Positions 25,327 to 34,560 are shown, counted from the stretch's first letter. The stretch is DNA of 64,000 nt from Cryobacterium lactosi (GCF_004403945.1 NZ_SOHM01000031.1:62001-126000); one strand, 5' to 3'. Notes: a model not told the origin generated them from the letters alone. Translations and numbers: made by a program.

Positions 25327-26492
25327 TTGCGGGGCCGGAAGCCCACTCGGGGCGCAGAGTCCATTGGCTCGAGCTCTTTTTCGATCTAGTGATGGTTGCG
25401 TACGTCAGTCAGATCGCACACGCCCTCCACGGCGACCCGTCATGGGTGGATGGCCTGGTGTTCTTCGCGTTCTTGGCTGCCGCGTGGTGGGCGTGGGTGA
25501 ATGCGACGATCACCATGAACCTATTCGGTGTTCGCGTCACGCCGTCGATTTGGACAACCGTTTCGGTCGCGATGATCGCGCTCGGCGTCATGGCAGCGGC
25601 GGTGCCCGATGCGCTCGGCGACCGGGCAGCGGCCTTCGCAATCGGCAACGCTGCCATCAGAGTCGTGTGGGCGGTGCCGTGGTTCATGAATCGCGGCTCC
25701 AGCGGTCAGCCGTGGTGGCAACCGACGTTGTACAGCGTCGTTCCAGCGGCGCTATGGCTTGTCTCACTCGGCGTCATCCAACCCTGGCAATATGTCGTCT
25801 GGGCGATCGCCGTCGCGTTCGAGATATTTCAGCTGGCTTTCCTGGGGCCTCGAGACAAGTGGCTCAGCCAGGCTTTCGACATCGAGCACCTGTCCGAGCG
25901 CTTGGGGCTGCTCATCGTGATCGTCTTCGGCGAGTCGGTTCTGACAATCGTCGTAGAACTCGACGAGCACTGGACAGCTACCGCGGGAGTGACCGCCCTC
26001 CTGAGCTTCGCGGCCGTCTCGATGCTCGGCTGGATCTTCTTCGGTCACGGCAGCTCGGCCACAACGCTCGGCTTGCAACGCCTTCAACTGCGGGGGAGTA
26101 CAGGAGGAATTCGAGACACCGTAATGTACCTGCCATTCGCACTGGTAGCCGCTATCACGATGTTCGCATCCGCATTGGGAACCGCTGTGGCCGAGGCTGG
26201 GCACAGTCTCCCGCAGGGTGCGGCAGTGTGTCTGAGCGGGGGCATCAGCTTGTTCTGCGTTGCCAGTGTCGCAGAGTCCATTCGCTTCGGCGAGCCCCTG
26301 CGCGACGTCGTGGTCTGGGCACCAGTGGGCATCGCACTGCCGTGGGTATTGCTCCCGCTCGCCGCCCACCTGCCTTCGGAAGGGGTTGTCGCGGCAGTCG
26401 TCGGGATCGTCGCGGTGCTGGTGACGCTCACTGAGATCACCACGCGACGAACGCGGATGCGGCTGCAGTACGTGGTTCAAGGCATTGCCTGA
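25323..26492 (+). CDS. low temperature requirement A (LtrA) family membrane protein
   Basis: About 389 aa from ATG 25323; the same frame is open from 25224. LtrA hallmarks are present: VHWLELFFDLVMVAYVSQIAH near the N-terminus and SERLGLLIVIVFGESVL in the middle, with about ten hydrophobic segments. LtrA was named from a Listeria cold-growth mutant; its biochemical function is not known. A second, more divergent LtrA gene lies 210 bases downstream on the same strand. A short leader frame overlaps this start. Confidence 0.82.
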   Translation: MIAGPEAHSGRRVHWLELFFDLVMVAYVSQIAHALHGDPSWVDGLVFFAFLAAAWWAWVNATITMNLFGVRVTPSIWTTVSVAMIALGVMAAAVPDALGDRAAAFAIGNAAIRVVWAVPWFMNRGSSGQPWWQPTLYSVVPAALWLVSLGVIQPWQYVVWAIAVAFEIFQLAFLGPRDKWLSQAFDIEHLSERLGLLIVIVFGESVLTIVVELDEHWTATAGVTALLSFAAVSMLGWIFFGHGSSATTLGLQRLQLRGSTGGIRDTVMYLPFALVAAITMFASALGTAVAEAGHSLPQGAAVCLSGGISLFCVASVAESIRFGEPLRDVVVWAPVGIALPWVLLPLAAHLPSEGVVAAVVGIVAVLVTLTEITTRRTRMRLQYVVQGIA

Positions 26493-26702
26493 AACTCTCG
26501 CACTGCTCATCGCTGCCACTGCCGCTGTCCACTGTCGCCATTCACACAGGTACGAGAAAGTCCGTCACTGTGCTGAAACAGGACACCGACCGCCAGAGTA
26601 TTCTGTTCGTGTTCTGAGCTGCCACGTTCCAGTCCGCAATTGTTCCAGTCGTCTATGTGCGATCGCCGCCAAGGTGGTCGGCGCCGATCGGAAGGATGTC
26701 GA

Positions 26703-27938
26703 ATGACCCTGAGTCTGAATCGAAGGCGTCTTTTCCGCCCGCGGGACGAGAGTGCAGGCCAGAACCGGGTGACGTTCGTCGAGCTGTTCTTCGATCTCAT
26801 CTTCGTCTTCGCCGTCACCCAGCTCTCCCACACGATCGTGGAGCACCTCAGTATCAGGGGCCTGGTCGAGGCAGCCGTCCTCCTGGTCGCGGTCTGGTGG
26901 GTGTGGATGTATACAGCCTGGGCGACGAACTGGCTCGACCCGGAGACCGGCGCGGTGCGCCTGATGCTGATTGTGCTGATGCTTCTCGGCCTCGTGCTCA
27001 GCACCTCGATCCCGGGGGCGTTCGGCGACCGGGCGCTGGGATTCGCCGTCGCCTACGTCGTGATGCAAGTCGGTCGCACGGCATTCTTGGCCTGGTGCTA
27101 CCGGGCGGTCGACCGGTCCAACGCGTTGAATATCACGCGGATCACGATCTGGTTCCTTGCCTCTGCTCCGCTCTGGCTCCTGGGCGCCGTGCTCGGCGGC
27201 GACGCGCAACTCGCGCTTTGGGCGGCGGCAATTCTGCTCGAAACCGTCGGGCCGTCGGTGCGTTATTACACGCCGATTCTGGGCGCCTCACCGACATCGT
27301 CCTGGTCGGTGTCCGGAGGGCACATCGCAGAGAGAAGCGGACTGTTCATCATTCTGGCCCTCGGCGAATCTGTGCTGGTGACCGGCACCGCCTTCAGTCG
27401 CGGTGACATCAGCGCCCCCGCCGTCGGCGGGGTGCTCGCCGCGTTTGTGGGCACGATCCTGTTCTGGCTGCTGTATTTCAGCCATGACGCGGAGCACGGC
27501 TCTCGTTTCATCCGTTCGTCGGAGCTGAGCGGACCGATCGCCCGGCTCACCTATGTCTACCTGCACATCCCTATCGTTGCGGGCGTCGTGCTGAGCGCCG
27601 TCGGCGATGAACTCGTCCTCGCTCATCCTGAGGACCAGCTGAGTCCGGGTGGCCTCGTGGTTGTGGTGGGCGCCCCGGTGCTCTACCTGATCGGAAATCT
27701 GCTGTTCAAGAGGTCGGTCGGCCGCCCCTGGCTAATCTCGCATTTGGTCGGGGTCGCCGCCCTCGTGGCCGTCTATGCGGCCACCGTGACCGTACTTCCA
27801 CCGCTGAGTGGCCTGGCGCTGCTATGGATCAGCATCTCCATCGTCGCGCTGGTGGTGGTCGCCGATGAAGTAAGCGCCCGTCGCGACGGTTCCAGTCGGC
27901 CGGACGGCAAACCCGAGGCCGACACGGCGACGACGTAG
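26703..27938 (+). CDS. second LtrA-family membrane protein
   Basis: A 411-aa protein starting MTLSLNRRRLFRP with GGAAGGA upstream (frame open from 26640). It has the LtrA signatures VTFVELFFDLIFVFAVTQLSH and AERSGLFIILALGESVLVTG and about eleven hydrophobic segments. It aligns in layout with the gene at 25323 but sequence identity is moderate, so this is an old duplication or independent acquisition. The C-terminal tail is charged and cytoplasmic. Function unknown. Confidence 0.85.
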   Translation: MTLSLNRRRLFRPRDESAGQNRVTFVELFFDLIFVFAVTQLSHTIVEHLSIRGLVEAAVLLVAVWWVWMYTAWATNWLDPETGAVRLMLIVLMLLGLVLSTSIPGAFGDRALGFAVAYVVMQVGRTAFLAWCYRAVDRSNALNITRITIWFLASAPLWLLGAVLGGDAQLALWAAAILLETVGPSVRYYTPILGASPTSSWSVSGGHIAERSGLFIILALGESVLVTGTAFSRGDISAPAVGGVLAAFVGTILFWLLYFSHDAEHGSRFIRSSELSGPIARLTYVYLHIPIVAGVVLSAVGDELVLAHPEDQLSPGGLVVVVGAPVLYLIGNLLFKRSVGRPWLISHLVGVAALVAVYAATVTVLPPLSGLALLWISISIVALVVVADEVSARRDGSSRPDGKPEADTATT

Positions 27939-28037
27939 CAATGCGCCGCAGTGGTGCGCGCGCCCAGGTTCGTACCCTCTCGATGACTACTGCTGCGACA
28001 GCCCGGATGGCCTCCGGAGCCCACGTTCCGGAGCTCT

Positions 28038-28733
28038 TTACGGTTCTCGCCGGGTGCCTCGACTAGAACGCTCGCGCAGTGCGGGGCTCTCCTCAGCGGC
28101 CCGACGCTCCAAGCCCTCCAGCAGTAGCTCCAACCCGTAGTCGAACTCGTCCGCGAACGCATAACCGCCATCGCCGAACAGTTCGGCTTGCGACCGCGCA
28201 ATGTGCGGATACAGCTCCGACGGCGCCGCGACCTTGGCAGCGAACGCCTCCTCGGCGCCGTCCCCCGGTTCGAACGGCAGGCTCGTCTCGGTCAGCGCGA
28301 ACCCGTACACGTAGGCGTCGATGGCGGAGAACGCGTGTGTCGCGAGCGCGGCGCTGAAACCGTCGGTCATCAGGACGCCAAGTAGCCGGTCGTGGTGCTG
28401 CAGTAGCGCCGGGCCGGGGGTAGGGCGCGATTCCATCATCCCCAGCGCCCACGGATGAGCCGTGAGCACGGACCGTGCCGATCGTGCCCGGGCGGTCAGC
28501 GCCTCCCGCCAGGTATTGCCGACCTCGGGCAGCTCGATCCTCTCGAACACCCAGTCGGCGAGGTCGTCGAGAAGTGCCTCCTTGCTGGGGACGTGGTGGT
28601 AGAGCGACATCGCCTCAACGCCGATCACCTTCGCGACGCTGCGCATGCTCACGGCGGTGACACCCGCGCGGTCGGCTACTGCGGCGGCCGCGCCAATGAT
28701 CCGCTCCCTGCTCAGTGGTGTGCGCTGCGTCAT
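28038..28733 (-). CDS. TetR-family regulator (TetR_C-type)
   Basis: A 231-aa protein from ATG 28733 (MTQRTPLSRERIIG). The HTH MRSVAKVIGVEAMSLYHHVPSKEALLDDLAD (residues ~30-60) and the C-terminal domain with HPWALGMMESRP resemble tetracycline-repressor relatives. It is divergent from a three-gene membrane operon beginning at 28829. The gap holds two GTAAG-type palindromes. It likely represses that operon and itself. Confidence 0.88.
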   Translation of the reverse strand: MTQRTPLSRERIIGAAAAVADRAGVTAVSMRSVAKVIGVEAMSLYHHVPSKEALLDDLADWVFERIELPEVGNTWREALTARARSARSVLTAHPWALGMMESRPTPGPALLQHHDRLLGVLMTDGFSAALATHAFSAIDAYVYGFALTETSLPFEPGDGAEEAFAAKVAAPSELYPHIARSQAELFGDGGYAFADEFDYGLELLLEGLERRAAEESPALRERSSRGTRREP

Positions 28734-28750
28734 CTTTCCATTCTTGCGCA

Positions 28751-28798
28751 CTTACGCCTGTAAGGCTACGCTGGGGACCGGTCCTTACAGCCGTAAGG
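28751..28798. promoter_or_regulatory. paired TetR operators
   Basis: CTTAC-GCCT-GTAAG lies at 28751-28764 and CCTTAC-AGCC-GTAAGG at 28783-28798, 32 bases apart (three helical turns), both with exact arms. They fill the divergent TetR/membrane-operon promoter. Confidence 0.65.
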
Positions 28799-28828
28799 TT
28801 CTACCTCTCGAATCGACCAAGGAGCATT

Positions 28829-29299
28829 ATGATGAGAACGCCTCAATCCCACACCGCACTAAAGAATCCCCCGTCCCAGAGCGCGTTGGAAGATCTGCGC
28901 AAGCCCGTGCAGGCCAAGCTTGCGGCAGCCTGGGCGAGCTTCATGTTCCTCGTCATCTACGTCGACTACTTCCACCTCTACCAGCCTGGTGAAATCGACG
29001 AAATCCGGGGTGGCGTGATCTTCGAGTTCGACATCAGCGCGACATTGATGTCCATATTCTTCGTGATCATCGCGATCCCGACCCTGATGGTGCTGCTCTC
29101 CATGACGCTGCCCGCCAGGGTGAACCGCGCCACGAACCTCGTCGTTGCGTCGCTGTACATCCCCATCTGCGTGTTCAACGTGGCAGGGACCTCCTGGGAC
29201 TGGGCCCTCTACTACGGCCTCACCATCGGAGTCGAGGTGCTGATCCTGGCCTTCATCCTGCGCTCCGCCTGGACCTGGCCACGCCACGTCACCGTCTGA
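28829..29299 (+). CDS. small four-helix membrane protein (DUF6326-like)
   Basis: A 156-aa protein from ATG 28829 after AAGGAG. Four hydrophobic helices are visible: FMFLVIYVDYFHLY, ISATLMSIFFVIIAIPTLMVLL, NLVVASLYIPICVF and YYGLTIGVEVLILAFIL. The YVDYFHLYQPG signature and size fit a small conserved family of unknown function; I recall it as DUF6326, with moderate certainty. It is first in the TetR-controlled operon. Confidence 0.68.
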   Translation: MMRTPQSHTALKNPPSQSALEDLRKPVQAKLAAAWASFMFLVIYVDYFHLYQPGEIDEIRGGVIFEFDISATLMSIFFVIIAIPTLMVLLSMTLPARVNRATNLVVASLYIPICVFNVAGTSWDWALYYGLTIGVEVLILAFILRSAWTWPRHVTV

Positions 29300-29381
29300 C
29301 GACCGCGATGAACATCCGAACCACAAGCCCGACCCTGCTCGACAACCCGCCGGTCATCCGGCCACAACCAAGGAGGAAGAA

Positions 29382-30080
29382 ATGAAATCACCGACGACCA
29401 CCACCACCACCACGCCAACCCGCAGCGAGTTCGCTCGAGGCCGATTCGTCGGTGCCGCGGCAATCGCTTTCGCGGTGCTGGTGGTGGTAGAGAACATGTT
29501 GTTCACGGTGACGGGCGCTCCGGGCTATGACGCTCCCATGGAGGAAGTGCTGGCCTACTACGCGGCCAACCGCGACGCGGTCGCGATCATTTCTGGTCTT
29601 GTGGCCCTGTACCTACCGCTGCTGCTGGTGTTCGTGACGGGCCTGCACGGCCTCGTGGAGCGGCGCGGGGGAGCGGGCGCCGGTTGGTCACGACTCGCCG
29701 TGGCCGCCGGCGCGACGCTGTCGGCCATCTTCGTGCTGTTCAACGTCACGCAGATCGGGCTCGCGCTCTCCGCCGACGGGCTCGCCAAGCCGACGCACGC
29801 TTTCGAGCTCGTCTGGCAGATTCACGCGGCGGCGTTCGCGCTGGCGCTGCCGATGATCGGCACCACCTGCCTCGGCGTGGCTTTCGCCGCGCACGCGAGC
29901 GGGCAGACTCGGGCGTGGCAGCGCCTGCTGGGCCTGGTGGGCGGAAGCCTGCTGCTCGCCGCGGGGCTCGGCGGTCTCGCGATCGCCGACGGCTCGGCAC
30001 TGATCTTCGTCGGGCTCCTCGGGTTCGCCGCCTGGCTAGTCTGGCTGCTCGTAACCGGCGTGCGCCTCATCCGCTCGTGA
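29382..30080 (+). CDS. integral membrane protein, unknown function
   Basis: A 232-aa protein from ATG 29382 with an excellent AAGGAGGAAG site. It opens with a run of threonines, then shows six hydrophobic helices (AAAIAFAVLVVVENMLF, ISGLVALYLPLLLVFV, AAGATLSAIFVLF, FALALPMIGTTCLGVAF, GLVGGSLLLAAGLGGLAI and FVGLLGFAAWLVWLLV). The pattern is like DUF4386/DUF998-type proteins but no signature is decisive. Its stop overlaps the next gene (GTGA). Confidence 0.65.
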   Translation: MKSPTTTTTTTPTRSEFARGRFVGAAAIAFAVLVVVENMLFTVTGAPGYDAPMEEVLAYYAANRDAVAIISGLVALYLPLLLVFVTGLHGLVERRGGAGAGWSRLAVAAGATLSAIFVLFNVTQIGLALSADGLAKPTHAFELVWQIHAAAFALALPMIGTTCLGVAFAAHASGQTRAWQRLLGLVGGSLLLAAGLGGLAIADGSALIFVGLLGFAAWLVWLLVTGVRLIRS

Positions 30081-30760
30081 AAGACATCCGTGCGAGTGCC
30101 GAGATGAAGGGAGAGCAGCAGCGCTCGAGGAGCGGATGGTTGGCAATAACCGGCCTCTTGCTGCTCAGCGCACTCCCCGTTCTCGGCGGTGTGCTTCGCC
30201 TGGGGGAGGTGGGCGCCGTCCCCGAAAGCAGACCGCCCTTGGCCTCATCGGTGGCGATAGTCGCGCACATTGTGGCGACGAGCGTGTACTGCATTCTCGG
30301 CGCGTTCCAGTTCTCTCCGGCACTGCGAATTCGGCGTGGTTGGCACCGTACCGCCGGCCGTGCACTGATCCCCGCGGGATTCCTCTCGGGACTGTCCGCC
30401 GTCTGGCTCGCGGTCTTCTTCGGTGGCCCCTCTGATGAACGCGCACTGGCGATGATCCGTCTCGTCTTCGCCGTAGCGATGACATTGTTTCTCGTGCTGG
30501 GTGCGCTCGCGATCACGCGGCGCGACTTCACTGGGCACGGCGCTTGGATGACCCGCGCCTTCGCGATCGCTGTTACCGGCGGCACTCAAGCGCTCGTCGT
30601 AGTCGTGTGGGCGATCCCGTTCGGTGAGGTCGACGTAGTCGGCGAGACCTGGCTCGTTGCCACGGGCTTCGTGATCAACAGTGTCGTGGCGGAGTTGCTC
30701 ACCCGGCGACGGTCCGACCGGCTGACGCGCGGGGTGCCGGGCCATGGTGCGCTCCGATGA
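30077..30760 (+). CDS. DUF2306-like membrane protein
   Basis: About 227 aa from GTG 30077, which overlaps the previous stop; ATG 30104 is an in-frame alternative. Six hydrophobic helices and the HIVATSVYCILGAFQFSPAL...RRGWHRTAGR pattern, with His residues in the helix ends and GHGAWMTRAFAIAV, fit DUF2306, a family with a haem-protein-like His arrangement but no known function. It is last in the TetR-linked operon. Confidence 0.7.
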   Translation: MKDIRASAEMKGEQQRSRSGWLAITGLLLLSALPVLGGVLRLGEVGAVPESRPPLASSVAIVAHIVATSVYCILGAFQFSPALRIRRGWHRTAGRALIPAGFLSGLSAVWLAVFFGGPSDERALAMIRLVFAVAMTLFLVLGALAITRRDFTGHGAWMTRAFAIAVTGGTQALVVVVWAIPFGEVDVVGETWLVATGFVINSVVAELLTRRRSDRLTRGVPGHGALR

Positions 30761-30842
30761 TGACGCCGTGACCAGTGACGCGATCTCCGAAAATTCGGCG
30801 CGGTGCGTGCAAGACTTTCGGCGGAGGCGACATATTCAGTAG

Positions 30843-31415
30843 GTGAGCATCGCCGACCCCCCAGCCACCGCCGACATGAGTGAGAGAGCGGCGATGCCTG
30901 ACAGCGCGGACCTGCCCACGACGACGGCCGATGTCGACTGGTTCACCGTGATCGTCCGAGCGCACTCGAGTGCGCTCGTGCGTTACTTCGCCCGCCGCGG
31001 GCCGCGTCAGGATGCCGAGGACCTGGCCGCTGAGGTCTTCGCGACAGCCTGGCGACGCCGTGACGACCTGCCGCGAGAGGCCGTGCTGCCTTGGCTGTAT
31101 CGCACGGCGGGATTCACGCTCGCGAATTCGCGCAGGAAGCACATCGATCTTCCCGTCGACGCCGTGCCCGAGTCGCGAGTCGTGCGAGTCGATGGTGATC
31201 CGGAGTTGAACCTCCTGTTCGATGCGGAACTCCGCGGCGCGCTCGCCAGCGTGGGGGAGCGCGACCGGCAGATCCTGCTCCTACACGCGTGGGAGGGTCT
31301 CGACGGGGCCGAGCTCGCCGGCGTGCTCGGTATCTCCCGATCCGGGGCGGACGCCGCGCTGTCGCGCGCGCGCAAGCGACTCCGGGACGCCTGGGGCGAG
31401 CGGATGTCGTTCTAG
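30843..31415 (+). CDS. ECF-type RNA polymerase sigma factor
   Basis: A 190-aa sigma-70 family factor without regions 1 and 3. Region 2 is seen in ALVRYFARRGPRQDAEDLAAEVFATAWRR split around residue 50-75, and region 4 in LLLHAWEGLDGAELAGVLGISRSGADAALSRARKRL near the C-terminus. GTG start at 30843. It is followed after 69 bases by a membrane protein that may be its anti-sigma factor. Promoter targets are unknown; a self-promoter would be expected in 30761-30842. Confidence 0.88.
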   Translation: MSIADPPATADMSERAAMPDSADLPTTTADVDWFTVIVRAHSSALVRYFARRGPRQDAEDLAAEVFATAWRRRDDLPREAVLPWLYRTAGFTLANSRRKHIDLPVDAVPESRVVRVDGDPELNLLFDAELRGALASVGERDRQILLLHAWEGLDGAELAGVLGISRSGADAALSRARKRLRDAWGERMSF

Positions 31416-31484
31416 GGCCTGTGCAAGATTCGGCACGCCCCGCACATATACCAGGTGAACTGAAATTCCGAAAGGCTGATCGAT

Positions 31485-32780
31485 ATGAACGACGACGACA
31501 CACAACAAGACCCGGTTGCCCGGCTGCGTGCCGCCGACCCGGCGGGGGATATCGAAGCGCGTGCCGGGTTCGCCGACGAGGTTGTCGCTCGGATGACCCG
31601 CCCTGAGGCTGAACCGACGGGCGGATCGGTGCCGGTGGCCGACCTGGGCACGGAACGAGCAAGACGCCGTCCTCGCTGGCTCCCTTTCGTCGCAGTCGCG
31701 GCGTCGATCGCCATCGTGGGTGCCGCGGGATACGGGATCGGAGCGAGTTCGGGCGGGTCAATGAGTCTCGCCGATGGCGCTGCTCGGCCCATAACGCTCC
31801 AGGCCAACGGGGGCCCGGAAAGCATCGCGCAAGGCGGAATCGAGCCGTCAGTGGGCGCTGTCGCCGGTGCCGACCAGAAGATGTCTTCGTTGACCTACCC
31901 CTATGGATCCGGCCGGAACGCTTTCAGCGCGTCCGGTCTTGGCAGACAGGCGGGCACAGCCGAGGCCTACGCCTACGACCCCCGTTCGGCATCCAACGCA
32001 GACACGGTCGCCGCGCTCGCCGCGGCGCTCGGCATCGGGTCATCAGTCGAACTGCGGGACGGCAGCTGGGTCGCCGGCCCGCAGGACGGCAGCGCCCCGA
32101 GCCTGTCCGTGAGTCTCGACGGCATGCTGTCCTTCTACTTCCAGAACCCGCAGATTAGCCCGTGGCAGTGCGAAGGTGACCAGGTCTGCGAGCCGACCGG
32201 CCAGGCGCCGAGCGAAGACGCTGCGATCGGAGCGCTTCGCGCTGTCCTCGTCGCCGCCGGCCGGGACCCGGCCGCGTTCGAATTCACCTCTCAGGTGTGG
32301 GAAGGCTCTCCCACTCGAACCGCCGAGGCAAAACCGGTCATCGACGGGCAGCAACTCGACCAGGGGTGGTCGTTGGAGATGGCAGAAGATGGTGTCGTCA
32401 ACGCCAACGGGGCCCTCGCCGACGTCGTCGCTCTGGGGATGTACTCGGTGGTGAGCGAGCAAGAGGGCTTCGAACGGCTCTCAGACCCGCGGTTCAGCGG
32501 AGCGGCGACGACGCTGCCGATCGCCCTCCGCGATCAGGCGACGACGATCGAGGAGTGGGTGGCACCGACGGAACCGCCTGCAACACCAGGCGCCGGCACC
32601 TCGCTCTCATGGCCGGTCAACAATGTCGAGATCGTCAGCGCACGCCTTGGCCTCACCAGTCAGTGGCAGCCGGATGGGAGCGTACTGGTCGTCCCCGCGT
32701 ACGCGTTCACGGATGCCGAGGGCGGCACCTGGTCGGTTCTCGCCGTCGGGGAATCGATGCTCGACTTCCGGGCTTTCTAG
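31485..32780 (+). CDS. single-pass membrane protein, probable anti-sigma partner
   Basis: A 431-aa protein with a short cytoplasmic N-terminus (~65 aa, DPVARLRAADPAGDIEARAGFAD), one transmembrane helix at about 66-85 (WLPFVAVAASIAIVGAAGYGIG) and a large extracytoplasmic domain. The order after an ECF sigma gene and the topology fit an anti-sigma or sigma-coupled sensor, but no HxxxCxxC zinc motif is present. The outer domain has two Cys (ISPWQCEGDQVCEP) likely to form a disulfide. Function is inferred from position only. Confidence 0.6.
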   Translation: MNDDDTQQDPVARLRAADPAGDIEARAGFADEVVARMTRPEAEPTGGSVPVADLGTERARRRPRWLPFVAVAASIAIVGAAGYGIGASSGGSMSLADGAARPITLQANGGPESIAQGGIEPSVGAVAGADQKMSSLTYPYGSGRNAFSASGLGRQAGTAEAYAYDPRSASNADTVAALAAALGIGSSVELRDGSWVAGPQDGSAPSLSVSLDGMLSFYFQNPQISPWQCEGDQVCEPTGQAPSEDAAIGALRAVLVAAGRDPAAFEFTSQVWEGSPTRTAEAKPVIDGQQLDQGWSLEMAEDGVVNANGALADVVALGMYSVVSEQEGFERLSDPRFSGAATTLPIALRDQATTIEEWVAPTEPPATPGAGTSLSWPVNNVEIVSARLGLTSQWQPDGSVLVVPAYAFTDAEGGTWSVLAVGESMLDFRAF

Positions 32781-32827
32781 ACGATCGCTCACCGCTGCAC
32801 TGGCGTATGGATGGCGCTCGCTTGCGC

Positions 32828-33394
32828 TTAGTTGGCGCGAAGACCGCGCAGCGCGAGTTCGACGAAGCGAGCCGAGGCGGGCATTTCGTTCCCGGGCGAG
32901 TGGGCGATCACTCCCGCGTTCCCTTGGAGGATGGCGAGCACGTCGCCCAAAGTGACGTCCGGACGCAGCATTCCGGCGTTGGTCGCCTGCTGGGCGATAG
33001 AGGTGAACATCGAGCCGATGTGTCCGGCGGGGCCCGTCAGAGTTGCGGCGCTCACGCTTTCAGCGATCGCGCCCGCAAGACCAGGGTGCAAAGCCTGATG
33101 AGCCGCGCAGGTGCGAATCGACGTGGTGAAGGCCTCCCACGGGTCGCCTGCTGAAGCAGGGTCGGTAGCCGCTTCCTGTATCCCGGAGAGCTCCTCAGCG
33201 ATAATTTCGCGAAGCAGGTGGTCTTTCGTGGGGAAGCGGCGCTGCGCTGTGGCGAATCCGACACCAGCGCGCCGCGCAATCTCGGCCATCGAGACGTCAA
33301 TTCCATCGCTGGCAAATGCCGCGCGCCCGGCATCCAGAATCAGCTGGCGGTTGTGCGCGGCGTCCGCTCGCAATCGACGTTCGGCAACAGTCAT
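32828..33394 (-). CDS. TetR-family regulator
   Basis: A 188-aa protein from ATG 33394 (MTVAERRLRADAAHNRQ; TTG 33400 is possible). HTH VSMAEIARRAGVGFATAQRRFPTKDHLL, a form common in TetR proteins beside oxidoreductases. It is divergent from the NAD(P)H oxidoreductase at 33530. The 135-base gap contains an ACCACTTAGTGGT palindrome. Likely local repressor. Confidence 0.87.
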   Translation of the reverse strand: MTVAERRLRADAAHNRQLILDAGRAAFASDGIDVSMAEIARRAGVGFATAQRRFPTKDHLLREIIAEELSGIQEAATDPASAGDPWEAFTTSIRTCAAHQALHPGLAGAIAESVSAATLTGPAGHIGSMFTSIAQQATNAGMLRPDVTLGDVLAILQGNAGVIAHSPGNEMPASARFVELALRGLRAN

Positions 33395-33494
33395 GGCCAA
33401 CTCTTCTCTTCAGGGGACGATACCGATCGGGCGACATCCGTAAGTGGTGAACCCTGTCCAGATACATGCTATCGTCTGCAAGTGGAGAGGCCAC

Positions 33495-33507
33495 ACCACT
33501 TAGTGGT
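33495..33507. promoter_or_regulatory. palindromic operator upstream of the MDR oxidoreductase
   Basis: ACCACT-T-AGTGGT, exact six-base arms, 23 bases before the oxidoreductase start. Related half-sites AAGTGG occur at about 33441 and 33480. It probably binds the divergent TetR. Confidence 0.6.
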
Positions 33508-33529
33508 CAATTATCGCAAGGAGCACATC

Positions 33530-34501
33530 ATGGAGAGCATGCAGGCAGTCCTGTTCAATCGGTACGGAAACCCGGAGGAACTTCACCAGGGGACTCTTCC
33601 GATGCCGGAGGCGCGAGCAGGAGAGGTCCTTGTGCGTGTCGACGCCGTCTCAGTCAACGGCGCGGACCTGTTGCTTCGGTCGGGCAAGCTTGGTCTTCTC
33701 ACCGGCCGTCGTTTTCCAAAGCAGCTGGGAATCGATTTTGCCGGAACACTCATCGCCACCGATCCTGGAGCCGATCTTGGTGGACTATCCATCGGCGACC
33801 AGGTCTGGGGCATAGTCGATGAGAAGGGAGGGCCCCGCTCACTCGCCGAGTTCCTGAGCGTTCCCGCGATCCAGATCGCACGGGCACCGAACAATCTGAC
33901 TTCGGAGGAAGCGGTCACGCTCCTCGCTGGCGGCACGACTGCCTATACCGGTCTCGTGGAAAAAGCAGGCGTGCAGCGCGGTGAGCGAGTGCTGGTGCGA
34001 GGTGCGGCAGGTGGCGTCGGCAGCGTGGCCGTGCAGCTCGCGAAGATGCTCGGGGCGCACGTGACGGCGCTCGCGGGTGCGTCCGGCCAAGACTTCGTGA
34101 GGGGGTTGGGAGCTGATGCGGTGTACGACTACCGGGTAACGCCGATTGAGGAGCTGGGCAGGTATGACGTCGTCTTCGACACGCACGGGAGTGACCTGCT
34201 CGCGTTTCGCCGCCTGCTGGCGCCGGGCGGAAGAATGGTGTCGATCGCGTTCGACAAGGAGGCGCCCATACGCAGCCTTGCGACCATCGCAGCCAGCGCG
34301 GCTTTCGGCACTCGACGCATCCGCTTCTTCAGGGGCAAGCCTGAGCGGCGCGACTTCCAGCGGCTCACTGCGCAGGTCGAGCGGGGAGAGATCCGCTCCG
34401 TACTCGATCGGGTCTTTCCGCTGGCCCGTTCCGCGGACGCACATGCCGCACTTGAAACCCACGGCGTGCAGGGCAAAGTGGTCATCTCGATCTCAGAGTA
34501 G
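33530..34501 (+). CDS. NAD(P)H:quinone-oxidoreductase-like MDR protein
   Basis: A 323-aa medium-chain dehydrogenase starting MESMQAVLFNRYGNPEEL after AAGGAG. VNGADLLLRSGKLG and LGIDFAGTL mark the GroES-like domain; the cofactor site is VRGAAGGVGSVAVQLA near residue 150. No zinc-ligand set. Members reduce quinones or enones with NADPH. Probable target of the divergent TetR. It differs clearly from the MDR at 23.9 kb, so the two are not a recent duplication. Confidence 0.85.
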   Translation: MESMQAVLFNRYGNPEELHQGTLPMPEARAGEVLVRVDAVSVNGADLLLRSGKLGLLTGRRFPKQLGIDFAGTLIATDPGADLGGLSIGDQVWGIVDEKGGPRSLAEFLSVPAIQIARAPNNLTSEEAVTLLAGGTTAYTGLVEKAGVQRGERVLVRGAAGGVGSVAVQLAKMLGAHVTALAGASGQDFVRGLGADAVYDYRVTPIEELGRYDVVFDTHGSDLLAFRRLLAPGGRMVSIAFDKEAPIRSLATIAASAAFGTRRIRFFRGKPERRDFQRLTAQVERGEIRSVLDRVFPLARSADAHAALETHGVQGKVVISISE

Positions 34502-34560
34502 GCCTCAACGGTCAGACGGTCGACGTGGATGCTGACCGCCCTTGACTCTGTGGTGGGAAT

